64,000 nt of DNA from JADKIH01 sp031417395 (GTDB taxonomy: Bacteria; Bacteroidota; Bacteroidia; AKYH767-A; 2013-40CM-41-45): the NCBI GenBank assembly GCA_031417395.1, contig JANOVM010000070.1, positions 1 to 64,000 of the forward strand, given 5' to 3'. Position 1 is the stretch's first letter. Every line of letters starts with the position of its first letter. Both the position numbers and the translations under genes were made by a program. Shown in pieces: positions 26,425 through 36,105 of this stretch. Under the pieces are notes generated by a model that did no database searches, was not told where the DNA came from, and was given only the letters and a program-made list of their open reading frames with translations.

Positions 26425-28443
26425 TTATTTTTTCATCAACTTTTCTAATCCAAACATTTCATCCCTTAATCTTGCTGCTTCAATAAAATCGAGCTCTTTA
26501 GCGGCTTTCTCCATTGATTTTTTTGTATGTGCAATTAGTTTTTTTAATTCATCTTGTCCCATATATTTGACAACAGGGTCAGCAGCCATATTCATCATTT
26601 CACTTTCAATGTACGCTTTGGGTTCTGCAACATTTCTGTCAGCCACCTTGGTTTGATTCATAATACTTTCTGTTGATCGTGTAATCTGAACAGGAGTAAT
26701 GCCATGTTGTATATTGTATTCTCTTTGTTTCTCTCTTCTGCGGTTGGTTTCGTCAATAGTCCGCTGCATACTATCCGTAATTTTATCGGCATAAAAAATT
26801 ACTTTGCCGTTTACATTTCTGGCAGCACGACCGGCGGTTTGAGTAAGAGAGCGCGCACTTCTTAAAAATCCTTCTTTATCTGCATCAAGAATAGCAACAA
26901 GGGAAACCTCAGGTAAATCCAATCCTTCCCGTAAAAGATTAATACCAACCAATACATCAAAGTTTCCTAATCGCAGGTCACGTAGAATCTCAACCCTGTC
27001 AAGTGTATCAACTTCTGAATGTATGTAACGGCAATTAACGTTTAATTTCGTCATGTATTTGGTTAGCTCTTCAGCCATCCTTTTGGTAAGTGTTGTTACT
27101 AAAACCCTATTTCCATTTTTTACTGTTTTGTCAATTTCCTCCAGTAAATCATCAACCTGAGTAACGGCAGGCCTGATTTCTATTACAGGATCCAAAAGTC
27201 CGGTTGGTCTGATAACCTGTTCCACCATTATTCCTTCACTTTCTATCAATTCGTATTCAGAGGGTGTGGCACTTACATAAATTACCTGATTAATAAGATT
27301 TTCAAATTCCTCAAACTTTAAAGGACGGTTATCTAAAGCTGATGGAAGTCTGAAACCATATTCGACAAGATTTTGTTTTCTTGAACGATCTCCGCCATAC
27401 ATGGCACGGACTTGAGGAATTGAAACATGGCTTTCATCAATAACCATTAGATAATTATCCGGGAAATAATCAAGCAGACAAAAAGGTCGTTTCCCCGGCT
27501 CTCTGCCATCAAAGTAACGGGAGTAATTTTCAATACCAGAACAATAGCCCAACTCCCGTATCATTTCCAAATCATACGTCACACGGTCTTCCAGGCGCTT
27601 TGCTTCCAGATGCTGGCCTAGGGACTTCATATACTCAACCTGCCTGACTAAGTCTTCCTGAATGTCCCAAATCGCCTTTAACTGCCTGTCAGGATTCGTT
27701 ACGAAAATATTCGCAGGATAAATTGTAACTCCTGAATTTTTTTCAATTGTTCTTCCCGAAACAGGGTCTATCGTCACAATTTCTTCAATTTCATCTCCGA
27801 AAAAATTAAATCGGTAGGCGGCATCTCCGTAAGCAATAAAAACATCTACAGTTTCTCCCCGTACTCTGAATTTGCCTCTTGTAAAATCTGTTTCCGTTCT
27901 TGAATACAGAGATGTAACCAATTTATGAAGGAATGCATTGCGGCTAATTCTGTCACCTTCTTTGACAAGAATAGTACTCTCTTTAAAGTCATCAGGATTA
28001 CCGATACCATAAATACAGGAAACAGAACTGACAACTAAAACATCTTCACGACCCGATAGAAGTGAGGTAGTAGTGCTTAATCGAAGTTTTTCAATTTCAT
28101 CATTTATAGCAAGATCCTTTTCTATATAAGTATTCGTTGTAGGTATAAATGCTTCCGGCTGGTAATAGTCGTAATACGATACAAAATATTCAATAGCATT
28201 CTCAGGAAAAAACTGTTTGAACTCACCGTATAACTGTGCAGCCAGGGTTTTATTATGACTTAATACAAGCGTAGGCCGTTGTATTCTGTTAACAACATTA
28301 GCAATAGTAAAAGTCTTACCTGAACCGGTTACTCCCAAAAGTGTTTGAGCTTTATCACCACGCAAAAGGCCCTGAGTCAATTGATCAATTGCTTGTGGCT
28401 GATCACCTGTTGGTTGAAATTCGCTTGTTAATTTAAAAGGCAT
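26425..28443 (-). CDS. uvrB: Excinuclease ABC subunit B UvrB
   Basis: 672 residues. The nucleotide-excision-repair helicase that receives damaged DNA from UvrA and recruits UvrC. Walker A GVTGSGKTFTIANV at about residue 38, the beta-hairpin region YYDYYQPEAF, the helicase DESH in MVIDESHVSIPQVRAMY, motif VI QTAGRAARN, and the C-terminal UVR motif (LDFIEAARLRDEM) that contacts UvrC. Full length and intact. It lies 34 bases after aroE. Confidence 0.98.
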   Translation of the reverse strand: MPFKLTSEFQPTGDQPQAIDQLTQGLLRGDKAQTLLGVTGSGKTFTIANVVNRIQRPTLVLSHNKTLAAQLYGEFKQFFPENAIEYFVSYYDYYQPEAFIPTTNTYIEKDLAINDEIEKLRLSTTTSLLSGREDVLVVSSVSCIYGIGNPDDFKESTILVKEGDRISRNAFLHKLVTSLYSRTETDFTRGKFRVRGETVDVFIAYGDAAYRFNFFGDEIEEIVTIDPVSGRTIEKNSGVTIYPANIFVTNPDRQLKAIWDIQEDLVRQVEYMKSLGQHLEAKRLEDRVTYDLEMIRELGYCSGIENYSRYFDGREPGKRPFCLLDYFPDNYLMVIDESHVSIPQVRAMYGGDRSRKQNLVEYGFRLPSALDNRPLKFEEFENLINQVIYVSATPSEYELIESEGIMVEQVIRPTGLLDPVIEIRPAVTQVDDLLEEIDKTVKNGNRVLVTTLTKRMAEELTKYMTKLNVNCRYIHSEVDTLDRVEILRDLRLGNFDVLVGINLLREGLDLPEVSLVAILDADKEGFLRSARSLTQTAGRAARNVNGKVIFYADKITDSMQRTIDETNRRREKQREYNIQHGITPVQITRSTESIMNQTKVADRNVAEPKAYIESEMMNMAADPVVKYMGQDELKKLIAHTKKSMEKAAKELDFIEAARLRDEMFGLEKLMKK

Positions 28444-28477
28444 GAAAAAAATAAATTACTAAACTAAAACCCTAAAT

Positions 28478-29242
28478 TTAATGTGCGAAAATGGGCTCAT
28501 TCCAAATTTCCCATGATTTTTCAGCCTGCAGTCTAAGCATTCTGAAACCATTATGAATAAAAGCTCCCGATTCCTTTGCTTTTTCTAAGAATCTAGTTTG
28601 TGCAGGATTATAAACCAAATCAAAACATAGATTTTTATGTGTAAGGAATTCATATGGAATATTCGGGTATGAATCTACATTAGGGTACATTCCCAATGGA
28701 GTTGTATTAACAATAATTTGATATGCCTTCATTGTATTTGCATTCAAATCTGCATACGAATAATGAAAACGTGATTCTTCACGGGTTACAAAGAAATGTT
28801 CAATATTTAGCTTACGAAAAACATAACTAACCGCTTTTGCTGAACCACCCGTTCCAAGTATTAATGCCCGGCGATGATGCGGCCTGAGTATTGGACGAAT
28901 AGCAAGTTCGAAACCCCAGGCATCTGTATTATATCCGAAAAGTTCAAACTTTGTTTGATCCTGTCGTACGATACGAACAGTATTGACAGCACCTATCTTT
29001 TGAGAAATATCATCAAGATTGTCAAGCATGGGAATAATTTCCTGCTTAAACGGTATAGTAATATTCAGCCCAACCAATTCAGGAACATCCCTGATTATTT
29101 TTTTTAGGTCGTATATGTTCTCAGTATCGTAATTTTCATAGATAGCATCAGCAATTCCTTCGCGCTGAAATTTTTCCATAAAAAATTTCCGGGAATAAGA
29201 ATGCTCTAGGGGATGCCCAAATAAACCAAATCTTCTCATCAT
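28478..29242 (-). CDS. aroE: Shikimate dehydrogenase AroE
   Basis: 254 residues; the NADPH-dependent reduction of 3-dehydroshikimate to shikimate. The N-terminus FGLFGHPLEHSYS is the substrate-binding signature, with the catalytic Lys in NITIPFKQEI. The NADP loop is ILGTGGSAKAV; NTTPLGMYP and NGFRMLRLQAEKSWEIW close the domain. There are two adjacent ATG codons (29242 and 29239), either of which could be the start. Part of the minus-strand dedA-aroE-uvrB group. Confidence 0.94.
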   Translation of the reverse strand: MMRRFGLFGHPLEHSYSRKFFMEKFQREGIADAIYENYDTENIYDLKKIIRDVPELVGLNITIPFKQEIIPMLDNLDDISQKIGAVNTVRIVRQDQTKFELFGYNTDAWGFELAIRPILRPHHRRALILGTGGSAKAVSYVFRKLNIEHFFVTREESRFHYSYADLNANTMKAYQIIVNTTPLGMYPNVDSYPNIPYEFLTHKNLCFDLVYNPAQTRFLEKAKESGAFIHNGFRMLRLQAEKSWEIWNEPIFAH

Positions 29243-29269
29243 ATTAATTTAATTACTAAATTCATTTAA

Positions 29270-29917
29270 TTACACAGTACTCTTTTTGCCAATTTTTGAT
29301 TTAATGATTCCGAAAACAATTGGCAGAACGGAAACAAGAATAATCCCCAGGGTCACTATAGAAAAATTTTCTTTAACCCAAGGGTTATTTCCTAAAGCGT
29401 AACCTGCCAGAGTAAATGTGAAAATCCATATTAGATTCCCTGCAATGCAAAACAGTAAAAATCGTTTATACAGCATGCTGCCTAGTCCGGCTACAAAAGG
29501 AGCAAATGTCCGGATAATAGGAACAAACCGTGCAATGATAACTGTTTTTCCGCCATGCTTTTCGTAGAAAAGATGAGTTTTTTCAAGATAATCTCTCCGA
29601 ATCAACCTGCTTTTTGATTCAAGCAACTTACGGCCCAGAAAATTGCCAATTGTGAAGTTTAAATTGTCACCTATAAATGCTGCAATAAATATTATTGGTA
29701 TTAATAACCAGATATTTAGCAAGCCGGCACCTGCTAATGCACCGGCAGCAAAAAGCAATGAATCACCCGGTAAAAATGGAGTGATAACCAATCCTGTTTC
29801 GCAAAAAATAATTAAAGCAAGAATTAGATAAGTTTGGTTATTGTATTGACTTACAATATCAAACAGATGCTTATCTATGTGCATTATAAAATCAAAGAGT
29901 TGATGCAGTAATTCCAT
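29270..29917 (-). CDS. DedA family membrane protein
   Basis: 215 residues with about five hydrophobic segments. DedA/SNARE-associated core: ETGLVITPFLPGDSLLFAAG, the GxxxGDNLNFTIGNFLGR stretch and the FLPIIRTFAPFVAGLG-like segment (RFVPIIRTFAP here) with conserved Arg residues. DedA-family proteins act as lipid scramblases/flippases, including for undecaprenyl phosphate or phosphatidylethanolamine in some members; the substrate here is unknown. It heads a four-gene minus-strand run. A TATCTTTG half-site lies upstream at 29972-29979. Confidence 0.92.
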   Translation of the reverse strand: MELLHQLFDFIMHIDKHLFDIVSQYNNQTYLILALIIFCETGLVITPFLPGDSLLFAAGALAGAGLLNIWLLIPIIFIAAFIGDNLNFTIGNFLGRKLLESKSRLIRRDYLEKTHLFYEKHGGKTVIIARFVPIIRTFAPFVAGLGSMLYKRFLLFCIAGNLIWIFTFTLAGYALGNNPWVKENFSIVTLGIILVSVLPIVFGIIKSKIGKKSTV

Positions 29918-29971
29918 TTTCTGTTAAAAAATATTTAAAAATTGGCTTTATACCGAATTTAAAAACTTGTG

Positions 29972-29979
29972 CAAAGATA
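29972..29979 (-). promoter_or_regulatory. Candidate -7 element for dedA
   Basis: TATCTTTG on the minus strand (TAnnTTTG), about 55 bases upstream of the dedA ATG. There is no TTTG at the expected -33 distance. Confidence 0.3.
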
Positions 29980-30024
29980 AGGTTAAATAGTTTTTTATTG
30001 CTGATTAAAATCAACCTTTAAAAA

Positions 30025-30032
30025 TAAATTTG
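30025..30032 (+). promoter_or_regulatory. Candidate -7 element for the DUF2027-Smr gene
   Basis: TAAATTTG followed by C, 23 bases before the GTG start at 30055. The nearest upstream TTG is 24 bases away, longer than the usual 19-20. Confidence 0.35.
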
Positions 30033-30054
30033 CAATTAGTTTAATAACTAAAAA

Positions 30055-31110
30055 GTGAAGCTAAAGCCCGGTGATATTGTTCGTTTTTTAAATGAGTCCA
30101 TAGAAGGAAAAGTTAGTCGTATTTTAACAAATGATAGGGTTGAAGTGATAGATTCTCATGGATTTTCACACATAAGTCTTGAAAAGAATCTAGTTCTGAT
30201 CGAATTGGTTTTAGATGAAAGTCATATAAGAGAAACTGATGAAAAACTTAATCCTCCTGAAGTAAAAAAAATACCAATACAAATTACTTCAATATCCAAC
30301 ATTATTCAATCTTTGGAAATGGACCAAACTATCTATGCTGCCGTCAGGCTCATGGATGAAAAAAGTCCCTTAACAACTGATGTAGAACTGTTATTGATAA
30401 ACAATACACAATTTTCCATTTGTTTTACTGTTTCAAGAAAACATCAGGATTTACGATCTGGACTGGGATCCGGTCAAATGTCATCTCGCGGAGAAAAATT
30501 TATTGGCATATTCTCACAAGATGAACTTCATCGCTTTGATGGTTTTGAATTTCAGTTTTTATTTTTTGAAAACAATGAATTTAAACCCAGGCCACCTGCT
30601 ATAAAATCCCTTCAATTTAATTCGTCTGATTTTATGGATGTTAATTACAGAAAACTGTATTATAAAAAAGACGATACGGTTTTACTAATGCCATTATATA
30701 ATTGTGAATCAGACGAATATGTTGACATTTCAAAGCTTCTCGATAGATACAAACAGTCTGCTGAAGAAGAAGAAAAAAGGAATGCACTTAGAAAAGGAAA
30801 AACAAAACAGGAAAAATTCACCGTTCTGACAAGGCAAAAAGTAGTTGATCTTCATATTGAAGAGCTCATTAAAGAACACTCGGAAATGTCAAGCTCGCAA
30901 ATTATTTCCTACCAGTTGAATTATTTTATTTATGAAATGGATCAGGCTATTTTAAACAAGCTTCATAAAATTACCTTTATTCACGGAGTTGGTAATGGTG
31001 TTTTAAGAAGCTCGATTCGTGAGGAGCTAAAACGTTTACCAAATATTCGTTACTACGATGCTCCGCCTGAAAAATATGGTTACGGTGCTACAGAAGTTGA
31101 ATTTATCTAA
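30055..31110 (+). CDS. DUF2027 and Smr domain protein
   Basis: 351 residues starting at GTG (MKLKPGDIVRFLNE after fMet). The N-terminal SH3-like/KOW-like segment (about 1-60) and DUF2027 (about 70-220) precede a charged linker and a C-terminal Smr domain (about 265-351), with VVDLHIEEL and the HGVGNGVLRSSI motif (HGxG). Smr domains nick or cleave nucleic acid, mostly RNA in stalled-ribosome contexts; this particular Bacteroidota family is uncharacterised. Convergent with the arginine decarboxylase gene, with 37 bases between and no clear hairpin. Confidence 0.87.
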   Translation: MKLKPGDIVRFLNESIEGKVSRILTNDRVEVIDSHGFSHISLEKNLVLIELVLDESHIRETDEKLNPPEVKKIPIQITSISNIIQSLEMDQTIYAAVRLMDEKSPLTTDVELLLINNTQFSICFTVSRKHQDLRSGLGSGQMSSRGEKFIGIFSQDELHRFDGFEFQFLFFENNEFKPRPPAIKSLQFNSSDFMDVNYRKLYYKKDDTVLLMPLYNCESDEYVDISKLLDRYKQSAEEEEKRNALRKGKTKQEKFTVLTRQKVVDLHIEELIKEHSEMSSSQIISYQLNYFIYEMDQAILNKLHKITFIHGVGNGVLRSSIREELKRLPNIRYYDAPPEKYGYGATEVEFI

Positions 31111-31147
31111 TAAAAACACCTCCTAATCCTGTTACCATAGAAATTAA

Positions 31148-32551
31148 TTAATATCCCAAAATTTTTAACATGCTTTTAGCACTTTGTTCTTTGGCAAAAA
31201 GACGTGTTGTAATTTCTCCTTCACTATCTCTGTCAATAATAACAACCTTCGGAGCCGGAACAAGACAATGTTGAATACCGCCATATCCGCCAAGACTTTC
31301 CTGATATGCGCCTGTATGAAAGAAACCAATGAATAAAGGATCCTCAACCAACGCTTCTTCTTGCGGAAGATAAACCTGGTTTACATGCGATTCTGTATTA
31401 TAGTAATCGTCACTGTCGCATGTGAGTCCTCCTATATTAACTCTGGTATAATCCTTATCCCAATGATTTAAAGCAAGAAGAATAAACTTCTGTTTTATTC
31501 CCCATGTATCGGGTAAAGTGGTAATAAATGAGCTGTCAATCATATACCAGAGCTCATTGTCGTTTTGTTGTTTTCTGTCAATAACAGAAAATAGGGTAGC
31601 GCCGCTTTCAGCAACGGTAAAGCTGCCGAACTCAGTAAATATATTGGGTTCTTCAACTCCTCTGGCCCGGCAGGTAGATTTGATCTGCTTGATTATTTGC
31701 TCAGCCATATACTCATAGTCATATTCAAAACCCAGAGTTTTCCGGATTGGCCATCCGCCGCCAATGTCAAGTGAATCCAGATCAGGGCAGACCTTTTTCA
31801 ATTCACAATATACGTCGACGCATTTATGTAACTCACTCCAATAATATGCTGTGTCTTTAATGCCTGTGTTTATGAAAAAATGCAGCATTTTAAGCTTAAA
31901 ACGAGAATTTTTTTTGAGGTTTTTTAAATAATAATCCTTTATTTCATCGTATCGCATGCCAAGGCGTGAGGTATAAAACTCAAAATTAGGCTCCTCTTCA
32001 GCGGCAATTCGTATTCCAACCTTAACCTTCTTTCTTCCCTTTATCTTTTTTTCATAATGGGGAAGTTCATTCATACTGTCGAGAACAGGAATGACATTTT
32101 CAAAGCCATCATTGATTAAATCAGCTATATAATCAATGTATTGAGGGCGTTTATATCCATTGCAGATGATGAAAACATTTTTATCTATCCTTTTTTCCGC
32201 ATAAAGCGACCTGATAATAGGTATATCGAAAGCCGAAGAGGTTTCCAGATGAATATCATGCTTAAGAGCTTCATGCAGGATGTAGCTAAAATGAGAACTT
32301 TTAGTGCAATAACAGTATGTATAAGTGCCTTTATAATCTGCTTTAGCAATAGCCACATTGAAAATCCGTTTTGCTTTCTTAATTTGCGATCCTATTTTAG
32401 GCAGGTAGGTAATCTTTAAGGGCGTTCCGTATTGCTTGATAATTTCCATCAGGTCAATACCATAAAAATGGAGCTGGTTGTCGATTACTTCAAAACCTTC
32501 CTGCGGAAAGTAAAAAGTCTGTTCTATTAAATCGCGATAAGTATTCTTCAT
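31148..32551 (-). CDS. speA: Fold-III PLP-dependent arginine decarboxylase (Bacteroidota type)
   Basis: 467 residues. An alanine-racemase-fold PLP barrel plus beta domain: the PLP lysine is probably in YCYCTKSSHFSY (about residue 80), the phosphate-binding glycine loop is LDIGGGWP, and LTCDSDDYY plus FFHTGAYQESLGGYGG match the catalytic Cys-Asp and Tyr motifs of decarboxylases in this fold. Bacteroidota proteins of this length are annotated as arginine decarboxylase, making agmatine for polyamine synthesis; ornithine/diaminopimelate specificity cannot be excluded. Divergent from the arginase gene, sharing a 136-base region with two dyads. Confidence 0.82.
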   Translation of the reverse strand: MKNTYRDLIEQTFYFPQEGFEVIDNQLHFYGIDLMEIIKQYGTPLKITYLPKIGSQIKKAKRIFNVAIAKADYKGTYTYCYCTKSSHFSYILHEALKHDIHLETSSAFDIPIIRSLYAEKRIDKNVFIICNGYKRPQYIDYIADLINDGFENVIPVLDSMNELPHYEKKIKGRKKVKVGIRIAAEEEPNFEFYTSRLGMRYDEIKDYYLKNLKKNSRFKLKMLHFFINTGIKDTAYYWSELHKCVDVYCELKKVCPDLDSLDIGGGWPIRKTLGFEYDYEYMAEQIIKQIKSTCRARGVEEPNIFTEFGSFTVAESGATLFSVIDRKQQNDNELWYMIDSSFITTLPDTWGIKQKFILLALNHWDKDYTRVNIGGLTCDSDDYYNTESHVNQVYLPQEEALVEDPLFIGFFHTGAYQESLGGYGGIQHCLVPAPKVVIIDRDSEGEITTRLFAKEQSAKSMLKILGY

Positions 32552-32603
32552 CAGGGATTATGAGTTGTTTAAATAAAAGTGCCTAAATGCAGTTGAGTCG
32601 GAT

Positions 32604-32634
32604 GCTAAATTTTTAGCGAATGTAAGTAACTTAC
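32604..32634. promoter_or_regulatory. Two perfect dyads between the arginine decarboxylase and arginase genes
   Basis: GCTAAA-TT-TTTAGC at 32604-32617 and GTAAGT-A-ACTTAC at 32622-32634, four bases apart. They lie in the divergent promoter region of two arginine-consuming enzymes and could be operators for one regulator. No bound protein is known. Confidence 0.4.
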
Positions 32635-32687
32635 TTTATACACTAACGTTGCAGAAGATATTTTTCAAATGAAAAAAATTTAATAAA

Positions 32688-33632
32688 ATGAAAAAAATAA
32701 AATTCGTAGAAGTCAAGTCTGAAATCGGTGCCGGAACCAGAGGAGCAAGCCTTGGACCGGATGCAATAAAAATTGCCGCCCTGGATTATGGAAGCAACCT
32801 TTTCAGAAAAATAGAAACTGTTGAAGTTCCTGTTGAAAACCAGCTCCTCTTTGAATCTACCGGAAGCCCTTATGCTAAAAGAATAAAAGGAATTCTGGCA
32901 GTTACTGAGCGCCTTGCCAATGTTATTAAAAATTCGCTAAAGAATAATGAGTTTCCTATTGTCCTTGCCGGTGATCATTCCACTTCTGCGGGAACTATTT
33001 CAGGAATTCGCATGGCATACCCCAAACAGCGACTTGGAGTAATCTGGATTGACGCACATGCTGATTTACATTCACCTTGGACAACTCCCTCGGGAAATAT
33101 GCACGGCATGCCATTATCAGCTGTATTGAGTGAAGATAATGCACAGAATAAAATGAATAAACCGGATAAAGAGACACTGGAATACTGGGCCCGTATTAAA
33201 AAAATAGGAAACATTGCCCCTAAAATCGATTATGCCGATATTGTTTACATTGCTCTTAGAGACGTAGAACCTGAAGAGTCCTATTTATTGAAAAAGCATA
33301 AAGTAAAAGCGTTTTCAACCAACGAAGTAAAAAGAAACGGTGTTGAGAAGATTGCACGCGATGCACTGGCTCATTTGAATCGATGCCCGAACATATATAT
33401 ATCTTTTGATGTAGATTCCATGGACTCATCCATCAGTAAAGGAACCGGTACTCCTGTTCGAAACGGTATTACTGAAAAGGAAGCCGGAAGTTTACTCGTT
33501 CGACTTATTCAAAACGAGCGTGTTGTTTGTTTTGAAATTGCAGAAGTCAATCCAACACTTGATAAAGAAAATCTAATGGCTGAAAACACTTTTGAAATTC
33601 TTCAACGGGTAGTCAGTCAGCTTACAACGTAA
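32688..33632 (+). CDS. Arginase family ureohydrolase
   Basis: 314 residues with the binuclear manganese motifs GDHS, DAHADLHSP and SFDVDSMD. The SGNMHGMPLS stretch is arginase-like rather than agmatinase-like, so arginine to ornithine plus urea is the best guess. Because it is divergent from an arginine decarboxylase, agmatinase remains possible, and formimidoylglutamase is a weaker option. The third metal motif lacks the usual Pro after DVDxxD (DSSISKGTGTP here). argS follows after only two bases, so the two are almost certainly co-transcribed. Confidence 0.85.
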   Translation: MKKIKFVEVKSEIGAGTRGASLGPDAIKIAALDYGSNLFRKIETVEVPVENQLLFESTGSPYAKRIKGILAVTERLANVIKNSLKNNEFPIVLAGDHSTSAGTISGIRMAYPKQRLGVIWIDAHADLHSPWTTPSGNMHGMPLSAVLSEDNAQNKMNKPDKETLEYWARIKKIGNIAPKIDYADIVYIALRDVEPEESYLLKKHKVKAFSTNEVKRNGVEKIARDALAHLNRCPNIYISFDVDSMDSSISKGTGTPVRNGITEKEAGSLLVRLIQNERVVCFEIAEVNPTLDKENLMAENTFEILQRVVSQLTT

Positions 33633-33634
33633 TA

Positions 33635-35455
33635 ATGAGCCAAACAACCTCTCTGCAATTTGAAACTTCCATTAAAGAAATTATAGCCGAAGGCATTCAA
33701 ATTCTTTATGAAACTAAGATAGAAGTATCGTCCATCGAATTTCAGGAAACTAAAAAGGAATTTGAAGGGGATGTTACACTTGTTGTTTTTCCTTTTACTC
33801 GTTTCTCTAAAAAAACGCCGGAAGCCACGGCCGCAGACATTGGAGAATATATTTCTAAGTCTGCTTTTCCCTTAAAGAGCTATAATGTCGTAAAAGGCTT
33901 CTTAAACCTGGTTATCAGTGAAACTTTTTGGCTTGATTTTTTTACAAAATTAACTCTTGATCCAACAATTCTTTTCTCCGATACTTTAATCAGAGGAAAC
34001 ACTCCTCCGGGCTATTTAATGGTTGAATACTCTTCTCCTAATACCAATAAACCGTTACACCTTGGCCATATCAGAAATAACCTGCTTGGCTTTTCGGTTT
34101 CCCAAATACTAAAAGCCAACGGCCATAAAGTAGTTATGGTTAACCTCGTCAACGACAGAGGCATTCATATATGCAAATCCATGCTTGCTTGGGAAAAATG
34201 GGGCCATAATGAAACACCTGCTTCTACAGGAATGAAAGGGGATCATCTAGTTGGCAAATATTATGTCCTATACGATAAAAAATTCAGAGAGCAGGTTGAT
34301 ACACTGGTAAAACAAGGTGCAACGAAAGAAGAAGCCGAGCAGCAGGCACCCTTACAGGCAGAAATAAAAGAAATGCTTTTAAAATGGGAGGCGGGTGATC
34401 CGCAAGTAAAAAATCTCTGGAAAACCATGAACGGATGGGTTTATGAAGGTTTTAAAGAAACGTATGATAAACTGGGAGTTAGTTTTGATAAAATTTATTA
34501 TGAATCAGAAACTTATTTGTTTGGTAAAAAAATTGTGGAAGATGGCCTTACAAAGAATTACTTTTTCCGTTCTGAAGATGGCTCAATCCGTGTCGATCTT
34601 GCACAAGAAGGCCTCGATCAAAAAGTTCTGCTTAGAAGCGACGGCACCAGCGTCTACATTACACAAGACCTTGGGACAGCCCAATTGCGCTTTGATGACT
34701 ATCCCGGTTTACAAAAATTGATTTATGTAGTAGGCAATGAACAGGAATATCATTTTAAAGTTCTGAAAGGAATTTTTAAAATAATGAATAAAAGCTGGGC
34801 CAAAGGTTTGTATCATCTTTCCTATGGAATGGTTGATCTTCCTTCAGGAAAAATGAAATCCAGAGAAGGAACTGTAGTCGACGGTGATGACCTGATCAAA
34901 GAAATCACAGAAGAGGCTGAAATGATTACTAAAGCCCAGGGAAAATTGGATGACTATGATTCACCTGATGCAAAGCAATTGTATCATTCCCTTGGCATGG
35001 GAGCGCTAAAATACTTTATCTTAAAAGTTGACCCGAAAAAAAGAATGCTCTTTAACCCGGCAGAAAGTATTGACTTAACCGGAAATACCGGTCCTTTTAT
35101 TCAATATACGTATGCCAGAATTCAATCGGTGCTAAGAAAAGGAGGAGAAAGGATAAGCCATTCGAAAAACTTTACACAGTATACTTATTCTAAGGAAGAG
35201 AAAAATCTTCTTCGCTTGATTTATCAGTATCCTTTCATAGTAGGAGAGGCCGGTCGAAATTACAGTCCGGCTCTGGTAGCTAATTACGTATATGAAATCG
35301 CTAAAGGATACAATCATTTTTATCACGATCATATCATTGTTGATGAGTCCAACGATCTTGCTACTTTGTTTCGTTTGCAATTAAGTAAACTTACTTCTGT
35401 TGTTATTAGTGAAGGTTTGCGATTATTAGGCATTGATTCACCTGAAAGAATGTAA
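33635..35455 (+). CDS. argS: Arginine--tRNA ligase ArgS
   Basis: 606 residues, class I synthetase. HIGH motif as HLGH in SSPNTNKPLHLGHIRNN, KMSK-like motif GKMKSREG, and the C-terminal anticodon-binding domain ending with GLRLLGIDSPERM. The N-terminal additional domain (about 1-110) that recognises the tRNA D-loop is present. Starts two bases after the arginase stop and is followed after five bases by a YiiX-like gene, so arginase-argS-yiiX-like-DUF4878 may be one transcript. Confidence 0.97.
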   Translation: MSQTTSLQFETSIKEIIAEGIQILYETKIEVSSIEFQETKKEFEGDVTLVVFPFTRFSKKTPEATAADIGEYISKSAFPLKSYNVVKGFLNLVISETFWLDFFTKLTLDPTILFSDTLIRGNTPPGYLMVEYSSPNTNKPLHLGHIRNNLLGFSVSQILKANGHKVVMVNLVNDRGIHICKSMLAWEKWGHNETPASTGMKGDHLVGKYYVLYDKKFREQVDTLVKQGATKEEAEQQAPLQAEIKEMLLKWEAGDPQVKNLWKTMNGWVYEGFKETYDKLGVSFDKIYYESETYLFGKKIVEDGLTKNYFFRSEDGSIRVDLAQEGLDQKVLLRSDGTSVYITQDLGTAQLRFDDYPGLQKLIYVVGNEQEYHFKVLKGIFKIMNKSWAKGLYHLSYGMVDLPSGKMKSREGTVVDGDDLIKEITEEAEMITKAQGKLDDYDSPDAKQLYHSLGMGALKYFILKVDPKKRMLFNPAESIDLTGNTGPFIQYTYARIQSVLRKGGERISHSKNFTQYTYSKEEKNLLRLIYQYPFIVGEAGRNYSPALVANYVYEIAKGYNHFYHDHIIVDESNDLATLFRLQLSKLTSVVISEGLRLLGIDSPERM

Positions 35456-35460
35456 AGTCG

Positions 35461-36099
35461 ATGAAAAAGTTAGCTCCGATTTTAACTGTTATGCTTATTG
35501 GATGCTTCTTCGTTTATCTTTATACGACAGACAAAATTTTAGCAGATACAAGATCGAAAATACCTGCTGCTTCCGGTCGGCATAATATTTCTGATTCCTT
35601 GTTTCGATCTGGTGATTTAATTTTCAGAGATGGAAGAGGTGTAATCAGCTCTGCTTTTCGCTTGTTTTCGTTGAAAAGTCCATTATATTCTCATGCCGGC
35701 ATTGTTCATAGAGAAAATGGAGAAATCTATATTTACCATATTATCGGAGGAGAATCAAATTCACCGGGAAAGATGAAAAAAGAGCTTCTAACCGGCTTTA
35801 TCGACCCTCTTCAGGCTAACGCTTTTGCCGTTTACAGAGTCAATATTTCGCCTGTTTTGATTGATTCATTTGCAACAGATTATTATTCCAAAAATATTGA
35901 ATTCGACAAAAAATTCGATTTGAAAAGCAATGATAAAATGTATTGCACAGAATTAGTTTACAGAATTCTTCAACAGGCTTCGGGAGATAAAAATTTTATA
36001 CCTTTGACAGAAATTTCAGGTGTACAATATGTTGCCTGCGATAACATTTATTTATCATCTAATTCGAAACTAATTTATTCATATTCTTCTAATAACTAA
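35461..36099 (+). CDS. YiiX/YebB-like permuted NlpC/P60 cysteine hydrolase
   Basis: 212 residues. N-terminal signal or anchor helix (MKKLAPILTVMLIGCFFVYLY), then a permuted papain-like fold: SGDLIFRDGRG at the domain start, catalytic His in YSHAGIVH (about 77) and catalytic Cys in MYCTELVYRIL (about 161). Family members are putative amidases or peptidases, possibly acting on lipids or peptidoglycan; the substrate is unknown. It sits between argS and a small lipoprotein gene, with spacings of five and six bases. Confidence 0.83.
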   Translation: MKKLAPILTVMLIGCFFVYLYTTDKILADTRSKIPAASGRHNISDSLFRSGDLIFRDGRGVISSAFRLFSLKSPLYSHAGIVHRENGEIYIYHIIGGESNSPGKMKKELLTGFIDPLQANAFAVYRVNISPVLIDSFATDYYSKNIEFDKKFDLKSNDKMYCTELVYRILQQASGDKNFIPLTEISGVQYVACDNIYLSSNSKLIYSYSSNN

Positions 36100-36105
36100 A
36101 TCAAA

